Of a stretch of DNA of 44,033 bases, positions 1 through 9,900 are shown piece after piece. The notes below the pieces were generated by a model. The model was not told where the DNA came from. It saw only the letters and a program-made list of their open reading frames with translations, and searched no databases. Source of the DNA: a virus; the IMG/VR virus record IMGVR_UViG_3300042544_000495, positions 1-44,033 of that record. One strand, given 5' to 3'. The translations under genes and the position numbers were made by a program. Numbering within the stretch: the first letter of the stretch is position 1; every line of letters begins with the position of its first letter.

Positions 1-1
1 A

Positions 2-877
2 GTAACAGGATTGACTGGAGAGCCCGATGAAATTTATACAACACCAGCAGGTGTATCATCTATTGTGTTATCTTGTCAAATTACAAATAATAGTTTGGTA
101 ACACAACCCGTAACTATATTTGTAACATCAAATAAAGAAATACCTGTACCTGAATTTGGAAATGTATATAGTGGTAGTTCATTTATAAGTTCTTCTGTAA
201 ATTTATTAAATTTTAGTGGTAGTTTTGCTAGTGCATCTTTATTATTAAATGCAAATAGACAATTTTTAAGAAAAGAAATTGCAGCATATACACAAAACCA
301 AAATAGTTTATCAGAAACTCCATTTACTTTTATATCATCTTACTTTGAACAAAATACTTTGGATGATGTGGATGCAATAAAATATGATATTGTTAATAAC
401 ACAACAATTAGAACAAATAAAGCAGCAAAAGCATACTTTGATAAAAATGGTGTATCTTTAATTGATTCAACTGAATATTCTGCATCTATATTTGCTTTAG
501 ATTATTTAAAAGTATTATCAAATCAAATTATAAAAAACGAATCTGTAACTGGTTCTGCACTTTCACCATTATTATTTCAAAGTGGAGTTACTCAATCTGT
601 ATTGACATCATTTAATAACGGAACGAACGCTGGAGTTTCTGCATCTATATATGTTGTAAATTCTTTGGTAGACGTTATTAAAGCTACAATTGAATCTCCT
701 GTACTTGCTGAGCAAGAAGCTGTAAGATTAGTGACGAACGTAACAATACCACCAGCTGATTCACTATCACCGGTAGTTTCTGGTAAATTAGTATTAGAAG
801 AAACATACGGATTTATTGTTTCTGGTTCAACTCAATTAACTGTGGTTCTTTCTTTGTTAGAAAGTGCGAATGAATAA
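2..877 (+). CDS. Virion/adhesin-like structural protein, 5' end outside the window
   Basis: The reading frame is open from the first bases, so the gene starts upstream; the TTG at 11 is an internal Leu codon rather than a convincing start. The visible 292 residues are rich in Ser, Thr, Asn and Val and have no membrane segment. The first part (PAGVSSIVLSCQITNNS, then VTIFVTS) and the last part (VVSGKLVLEETYGFIVSG, then VVLSLLES) resemble the two halves of the 110-residue protein encoded at 12756-13088. Between them sits an extra segment of roughly 150 residues, mostly helical in character (around DNA 240-720). I infer a beta-sandwich virion protein with an inserted domain, probably part of the fibre or tail-decoration set that follows it. 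No family name can be given with confidence. Confidence 0.7.
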   Translation, partial: VTGLTGEPDEIYTTPAGVSSIVLSCQITNNSLVTQPVTIFVTSNKEIPVPEFGNVYSGSSFISSSVNLLNFSGSFASASLLLNANRQFLRKEIAAYTQNQNSLSETPFTFISSYFEQNTLDDVDAIKYDIVNNTTIRTNKAAKAYFDKNGVSLIDSTEYSASIFALDYLKVLSNQIIKNESVTGSALSPLLFQSGVTQSVLTSFNNGTNAGVSASIYVVNSLVDVIKATIESPVLAEQEAVRLVTNVTIPPADSLSPVVSGKLVLEETYGFIVSGSTQLTVVLSLLESANE

Positions 878-895
878 CAATAATATCATTGATTG

Positions 896-924
896 ATATT
901 TATAAGGGATTCTCTATATTTATA
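896..924 (+). promoter_or_regulatory. Putative late promoter, two copies of ATATTTATA
   Basis: ATATTTATA occurs at 896-904 and again at 916-924, ending 20 bases before the ATG of the giant fibre gene. The same nonamer precedes many other virion genes in the window, and no -33 TTTG element is present. I infer a phage late promoter; the doubling may mean strong expression. Confidence 0.55.
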
Positions 925-944
925 ACAAAGCTGGAAAGTAACGC

Positions 945-3900
945 ATGGCAATAAGTAATCTATTAACGGGCAGGGTAAGGGTTGTAAGCCCGAAAAATGT
1001 AACATCTGATAGGTATCAATTCTTGGATTTATCTCAAGCAGAGCCGAATTTGGGTGTTCCTAGCTTTTCTGCATCATTATTAACGAATCCTGCTATTGTA
1101 GTTTCGGATAGTGAAGGTAATAGAGGATTTGCAAGAACAATTAGTTTAGACCAAATTTCAGGTTCTTTTTCTGGTTCATTTCAAGGGGACGGTAGTAACT
1201 TAACAAATCTACCTGCAGCAATTAGAATAGCTAGTGGTTCGGCAACTGCATCTTTTATAGGAGGTAATTTAGTTGTAAATACAAATACAACAGTTCAAGG
1301 AAATTTAATTGTAAGAGATTCTATATTTGCAGAACAATTAGTAGTATCTTATATTTCATCATCTGTAATATATTCATCGGGTTCAAATAAGTTTGGAGAT
1401 GATATATTAGATATACAACAAATAACTGGTTCACTTAATATTAGCGGCAGTGTTACAATAACTGGTTCACTTAAAGCGCAACAAATAACAGGTTCTGTAT
1501 CTGGTGCATTTACTGGAGATGGTGCTGGATTGTTTAACATTCCTCGTTCTGCATTTAGTGGTGATTCATTTAGAATAGCTAGTGGTAGTGTAACTGCTTC
1601 CGTAGACCCTACATATGGATTTAAAGTTGAATCGGCATTAAGTGGTTCTGAATTTACTGGTAGTGTAGATATTAGTGGTAGTATATCAGCATCTTTATTT
1701 ATCGGAGATGGTAGAGGATTATTTAATTTACCAGCTTTAACAGCAACATTAATAGCAAGTGGTTCTGCAACTGCATCTATCGCACCAAACACTGGATTGG
1801 TTGTAAATACATTCTCAACATTCCAATTTCCAGTATCCGCATCAATGTTTAGTGGTAGTGGTAAGGGATTATTTGATATTCCACAATCAGCTTTAGCAGA
1901 GGATGCAACTTTAATAGCAAGTGGTAGTGTAACGGCATCGGTATCACCTAATTTTGGATTTAGAGTAGAATCTGCTACGGTTGGTTCTCAGATAACTGGT
2001 AGCATGTTTGTTACTGGTAATATTCAATTGGGTGTTGGTGGTGTTTATTCTGGTAGTGGTGCAAGATTATTCGATATACCACGTTCAGCATTAACTCCGG
2101 ATGCATTGGTAGCAACATTAATAGCAAGTGGTAGTGTAACGGCATCAACATCTCCGGATTTTGGATTTAAAGTAATATCTGCACAAAGTGGTTCTAGTTT
2201 TACTGGTAGTTTATTTGTAAGTGGTGGAATTGAAATTAATTCTGGTTCATCTTACTCTGGTAGTGGTGCTAGATTATTTGATATTCCAGTAAGAGCATTA
2301 AGAGATTTAGACTTATCTAAGATTTCAAGCGGTTCGGCAACTGCATCAATTTCTCCTGATAAAGGATTGGTAGTAAATACATTCTCTACATTTAGTGGAA
2401 GTATGCTTATTTCAGCATCTAAGCAATATTTTCCATCCGAATCTATACAAACTGTATTTAACGTAACTAATAATGATAATTTAAATTATAATTTTACTGG
2501 GGCAGCTATTGGTTCGAATCCAACATTAACATTAGTAAGAGGTATAACTTATATTTTTAATTTAAATGTAAGCGGACATCCTTTTCAAATAAAAACAATT
2601 AATACAACCGGAACAAACGATTTATATAATACGGGTGTAACGAATAATGGAGGTCAAGTTGGTACTTTAATATTTGCAGTACCATCAAATGCACCTGATA
2701 GACTTTATTATATTTGTCAATTCCATGCATCTATGGCTGGTACTATTAATATAGTAGATGGATTATTGCAAAAAGGTGATGGTGTTACCATAACAGGAAG
2801 TTTGGATGTTAGTGATATTATTAGAGCTAGAGAATTTACTGGCTCATTTAGTGGTTCGTTTTTCCAAGGTGATGGTGGGGGATTATTTAATATTCCAAGA
2901 GCAGCATTTACTGGAGATTCTCCTAGAATAGCAAGTGGTTCTGTAACGGCTTCTGTAAGTCCTGATGATGGGTTTTTAGTAAAATCAGTTGAAAGTGGTT
3001 CAACTTTTAGTGGGTCTGTTGATATTAGTGGTTCTTTAATTATATTTGGAAATTTAATTGGACAAGAAATTAGTGGTTCAAGCTTTAGTGGTTCATTTCA
3101 AGGAGATGGTAGTAGATTAACAAATATAAACGTACCACCTCAAGTTGCAACAAAGATAGTATCTGGTTCGGTAACAGCTTCTGTAAGTCCTGATTCTGGA
3201 TTCGTAGTAGTATCTTCTGATAAAGGTTCTCAATTTACTGGTAGTATATTTTTAAGTGGTAGTATATTTGGAAATTCAAGTATAGAAATATCCAGTGGTT
3301 CGTTTAGCGGTAGTGGTGCTAGATTATTTGATATACCAAGAGCAGCTTTAACGCCAGATGCTTTATTATCTACTGAAATAAAAAGTGGTAGTGTAACGGC
3401 ATCGGTTAGTCCTGAATTTGGATTTAAAGTATTATCTGCGGAAAGTGGTTCTCAATTTACTGGTAGTTTATTTGTTAGTGGTAATATATCATTAGCAAGT
3501 GGTTCATCTTATTCTGGTAGTGGTAAAAATTTATTTGATATCCCACTATCAGCATTGGCAAACTTAGACCTTTCTAAAATTTTCTCTGGTTCTGCAACTG
3601 CATCAATTTCTCCTGATAGAGGATTTGAGGTATTCGCTTCAGTATCAAACTTTTCTGGTTCAGTATCAGCATCCGTATTTAGTGGTAGTGGTAAAGGATT
3701 AACAGATATTCCATTTTCAGCGTTATCAGAAGAATTAAAAAGAATTGCTAGTGGAAGTGTAACTGCATCGGTTTCTCCTGATGATGGATTTAGAGTAATA
3801 TCAGCTGAAAGTGGTTCTCAATTTACAGGTTCTTTATTTGTAACTGGTGGATACATTAGAGTTGAGACTGGCTCATTTTTCTCTGGTTCTGGTGCTGGAT

Positions 3901-6900
3901 TAAAAGATATTCCTAGAAACGCATTGACCGAAGATGCTTTAATATCTACCGAAATTAAAAGTGGTAGTGTAACTGCATCTGTTTCTCCTGATTTTGGATT
4001 TAGAGTAATATCAGCTGAAAGTGGTTCGCAATTTACTGGTAGTTTATTTGTAACTGGTGGATATATTAGAGTTGAGACTGGTTCTTTCTTTAGTGGTAGT
4101 GGTGCTGGATTATCTGATATTCCTGAATCTGCATTATCATTTAAAATTAATAGAATTGCAAGTGGTTCGGTAACTGCATCAATTTCGCCTGATTATGGGC
4201 TTAGAGTAAATACATTTTCTACAATTAGTGGAAGTTTTATAGTATCATCTTCGGCAAGAGAATTAGCATATTCTGATATAGATACTGTATTTAACGTAAC
4301 CAATGCTGGAAGTAGTGCATATAATATAAGTAATAGATTAGTAAGTGGTTCAAACCCAACTTTAACTTTAGTTAGAAATGTAAATTATACATTTAATGTA
4401 AATGCTAGTGGGCATCCATTTTGGATTAAAGATACAAATAGTACAGGTACTGCAAACTCATATGATACTTGGGTAACTAATAATGGTGATGATGTTGGTG
4501 TTATAACATTTTTAGTTTCAGGAAGTGCACCGGATACACTTTATTATAATTGTCAATTACATGGTTCAATGGCCGGCACTATTAATGTAGTAGATGCATT
4601 ATATGTTCCAGCAGAAATAAAATTAATTGGAGATACAAAAGTAATTGGTGTAGTAACTGCTTCTGTATTTAGTGGTAGTGGTAAAGGATTATTTGATATT
4701 CCTTTCTCAAATATTACTGGTGATGCAGTACGAATAGCAACTGGTAGTATAACAGCATCGGTATCACCACAAAAAGGATTTTTTGTTGAATCAGTTGAAA
4801 GTGGTTCATCTTTTAGTGGAAGTATTTTAATTGATTCATCTTCTTTTATTTATTCAGAAGGTACTTATTTACGAAATATTCCTCGTTCTGCATTAACTGA
4901 AGATGCATTAGCTTCATCTGAAATTAAATCAGGTTCAGTAACAGCATCGGTATCTCCTGTATTTGGATTTATAGTAAAAACACCATTTACTTCATCAGTA
5001 AGTGAAAGTTTCTTTGTTACACAAATAGCATCTCAATTTACGGGTTCAATATCCGTATCTGGTAGTTTATTTGTAAATGATACAAGCGGAGGACTATTTA
5101 TAGATTCATCATCATTTATATTTGCTGATGGAACATATCTTAGAAATATTCCTCGTTCTGCATTAACTGAAGATGCACTATTATCATCGTTTATTGTATC
5201 TGGTTCAGTAACGGCATCTGTAAGTCCTGATTTTGGATTTAAAGTAATAGCAACTAATATATTTAGTGGTTCTGAGTTTGGTTCTCAATTTACTGGAAGT
5301 GTTGATGTAAGTGGAAGTGTTAGAGCATTTAGATTTATAGGAGATGGTTCTCAAATTACAAATGTACAAGCGGCAGCATCACCTTTAATAGCAAGTGGTT
5401 CTGCAACGGCTTCGGTAGCTAGTGGTGATACTTTTGTAGTTACAACCGGTGCAACTGGTTCTGGCTTAAATTATCAAATTGGTACTCGTATAACTGGTAG
5501 TGTTGATGTTAGTGGTAGTTTAAAAGCTCAATTTATATTAGGTGATGGTAGATTTATAACAAACGTACAAGCGGCAGCTGCACCATTCATTGGTAGTGGT
5601 TCTGCAACTGCATCGGTTCAAAGTGGTGATTCCTTTGTAGTAACAACTGGAGCAACTGGTTCGGCCATTGGTTCTAGATTTACGGGTTCAATTGACGTAA
5701 GTGGTAGTGTTAGAGCATTTTCATTCATTGGAGATGGTTCTCAATTAACGAATGTACAAGCATCTGCAGCTCCATTAATAGCAAGTGGTTCTGCAACGGC
5801 ATCCGTTCAAAGTGGAATACAATTTGTAGTAACAACGAATGGTGTATTCTCAAGTGTAGGTTCTAATTCTGGTTCTTATTATGGTTCTATATTCACTGGT
5901 TCGGTAAGTATTAGTGGTTCGATATCATCATCTCGTTTTGAAGGTGATGGTGGTGGATTGTTTAATATCCCAGCATCGGCATTAGAAGATTTACAATTAA
6001 GTATAATTCAATCTGGTTCTGGTAGAGCAATTGTAGACCCAGAAAAATTAGATGTAAACGTACCTATAACAGCTGCATTATTTATTGGTGATGGTGGTGG
6101 ATTATTTAACATTCCGGCAAACGCATTACAAGACCTTAAATTAGATAGAGTTATATCTGGTTCGGTTGAAGGTGTGATATCTCCAAATAAAGGATTTGAA
6201 GTAAATACATCTGTAAGAATATTCTCTGGTTCACTAACTGTGAGTGGTTCGGTATTTGTTAGTGGTGGAAATGTAATAGCAGCATCTGGTTCTTCATTTA
6301 TTGGAGATGGTAGTGGATTAAGAAATATCAATATCGCTAATTTAGCATTTGAAACTTCTCTATTACAATCTGGTTCTGTAACTGCACAAATCTCTCCAAA
6401 TTTAGGATTAGTTGTAAATACATCAGCATCTATACAAGGTGATTTGAATGTATTGAATAAAATATTAGTAAATAATATTACGGCAAGTAATGTTATTAAA
6501 TCTCAATTATTTACCGGTTCATTCTTAGGTACATATAATTTCCAAGGAGTTGGGGCTACGGCTAGTGCAGAATATGATATTTTAAGATTCAATCCAACAC
6601 AAGGATATTTCATACCTCAGCCGGAAACATCATTAACTGAAACAGTAGCATTTAATAATGTAAGTAATTTAACTATTGTACACAATTTGGGTATAAAATA
6701 TCCAATGGTTCAGGTGTACGCTACTGGTTCTGAAGACCAAATTTTACCTGGAACAATAAAATCAATTGATGATGATACTATACAAATTGTATTTAGTGGA
6801 TTAACATCTGGACATGTTGTAATTGGTAGTGGTGGTTCTTTAATAAATGGAACTATTAATGGAGATAGGGTATTTGGTGAAGTTTATTCGGCATCTTATG

Positions 6901-9900
6901 CTAGGAGAGCAGCTTTAGCAGACGCTGTAACTGGATTTGATTCGGCATCGTTGGTAGCATTATCAGCATCGTTATCAAATGCAAACGCTTATGTAAGAAA
7001 TGACCAAACAGCTTCAATGGCTGTTTTAAATTCTAAATTTGCAGAAACCGCATCATATGTAGCTGATTTAAGTAATCTTAATTTAACTGATTATGTAAGA
7101 AATAGTAGAACATCTTCAATGACTGTTGGTACTGCTTCTTTAGCAATTACCGCATCATATGCATTATTTGCACAAAATGCATCAAACGTTGATACGGCTA
7201 ACTTTATACAAAATTTCCAAACCGCATCAATGAGAGTTGGTACGGCTTCATTAGCAATATTTGCATTTACTGCATCATACGCTTTAAATGCAGCTGGAAG
7301 TGATACTTCATCGTTCTTACAAATTAATACTGACCAAACTTTTAGAGCATCTTTAGTAGTTAGTGCTAGTTTGGGTGTGAGTGGTAGTGTATTTTTTGGA
7401 AATTTACCATCTGCATCATATGAGCAAGTAGTAATATGGGATACAGTAACAAAAAAATTAGGATATAGAAATATAGCAGCAGCTGTGGGTTCATCTGGTA
7501 CATCAGGAACTTCTGGTATAAGTGGAACGGATGGTACATCAGGAACTTCTGGTACAAGTGGTACAAGCGGTACTTCTGGGACTTCTGGAACATCTGGAGT
7601 AGATGGTACATCAGGAACTTCTGGTACATCAGGAACTTCTGGTACATCAGGAACTTCTGGAACTTCTGGATTAGATGGTACATCAGGAACTTCTGGTACA
7701 TCAGGAACATCAGGAACTTCTGGTACATCAGGAACATCAGGAACTTCTGGAACATCAGGAACATCTGGAACATCGGGAACTTCTGGAACATCTGGAACAT
7801 CGGGAACTTCTGGAACATCTGGGACATCGGGAACTTCTGGAACATCAGGCACAAGCGGAACATCTGGAACATCAGGCACAAGCGGAACATCAGGAACTTC
7901 TGGAACTTCTGGAACATCAGGAACATCAGGAACAAGCGGTACAAATGGAACTGCAGGAAGTGGTGGTTCATCAGGAACTTCTGGAACATCAGGAACTTCT
8001 GGAACATCAGGAACTTCTGGAACATCGGGAACAAGCGGTACAAATGGTTCTGCTGGTACAGCAGGTACTTCTGGTACATCGGGTACTTCAGGAACTTCTG
8101 GTTCTAATGGTAGTAGTGGTACTTCGGGAACTTCTGGTACATCGGGAACTTCTGGTACATCGGGAACTTCTGGTAGTGGTGGTGATAGTGGTAGTAGTGG
8201 AACATCTGGTAGTGGTGGTTCTTCTGGTACATCTGGAACAAGTGGTACATCTGGTTCAACTGGTTCAGATGGTACATCAGGAACTTCTGGTACATCCGGC
8301 TCAGCTGGACAAGATGGTACATCGGGAACTTCTGGTTCATCAGGAACTTCTGGTTCAACTGGTTCGGCTGGAACTTCGGGTACATCGGGAACTTCTGGAA
8401 CTTCTGGAACATCAGGAACTTCTGGTTCGGATGGTACATCGGGTTCATCTGGTACAAGCGGTACATCGGGAACTTCTGGAACAAGCGGTACATCTGGTAC
8501 AAGCGGTAGTGATGGTTCGTCTGGTACAAGTGGTACTAGTGGTAGTAGTGGTACATCGGGTACTTCGGGAACTTCTGGTACATCTGGAACATCAGGCACA
8601 AGTGGTAGTGATGGTTCGTCTGGTACAAGTGGTACAAGCGGAACTTCTGGTACAAGCGGCGTTGGTACTGATGGTACATCTGGTACTTCAGGAACTTCTG
8701 GAGAAAGTGGTTCATCTGGAACTTCAGGTACATCTGGTACAAGTGGTACAAATGGTAGTGCTGGTTCAAGTGGTACAAGTGGTGTTGGTACTGATGGTAC
8801 ATCAGGAACTTCTGGAACTTCTGGAGAAAGTGGTTCATCAGGAACTTCTGGAGCAAGTGGTACATCGGGAACTTCAGGTACAAATGGTTCAGCTGGTACA
8901 TCCGGTACAAATGGTTCAGATGGAACTTCTGGAACATCAGGAACTTCTGGTAGTGATGGAACAAGCGGTACAAGCGGCACAAGTGGTAGTGATGGAACTT
9001 CTGGAACATCTGGAAGTGGTGGTACAAGTGGTACATCAGGAACATCTGGATTAGATGGAACTTTCTTTGGTAGTAGTGGTACTTCTGGTACAAGCGGTAC
9101 AAGTGGCACATCAGGAACTTCAGGAACTTCTGGAGAAAATGGTTCATCAGGAACTTCTGGTTTAAACGGAACATTCTTTGGTAGTAGTGGTACAAGCGGC
9201 GTAAGTGGTTCTGATGGTACATCGGGAACATCAGGAACTTCTGGGGAAAATGGCTCATCAGGAACTTCTGGAGAAAATGGTTCTTCTGGAACTTCTGGAT
9301 TAAATGGTACATTCTTTGGTAGTAGCGGTACTTCTGGAACATCGGGAGAAAGTGGAAGTAGTGGAACGAGTGGAATAAATGGTACGGATGGTACTAGCGG
9401 AACTTCAGGAACTTCTGGATTAAACGGAACTTTCTTTGGTTCTTCAGGAACTTCTGGTATAAATGGTACTGATGGTACGTCTGGTACAAGTGGTACAAGT
9501 GGTACATCGGGAATAAATGGTACTGATGGTACTTCAGGAACTTCTGGATTGAATGGTACAATGTTTGGAAGTAGTGGTACTTCTGGAATAAGTGGTACTT
9601 CAGGTACTTCTGGAGAAAGTGGTTCTTCTGGAACTTCTGGAACTTCAGGAACTTCTGGTTTAAATGGTACAATGTTTGGAAGTAGTGGAACATCTGGTTT
9701 TGATGGTACTTCTGGTACAAGCGGAGCTGGTACATCTGGAACTTCTGGAGAAAGTGGTTCATCGGGAACTTCTGGTTTAAATGGTACAATGTTCGGAAGT
9801 AGTGGTACTTCTGGAGAAAGTGGTTCATCGGGAACTTCTGGTTTAAATGGCACGGATGGTTCATCAGGAACTTCTGGTACATCGGGAACATCAGGAACTT

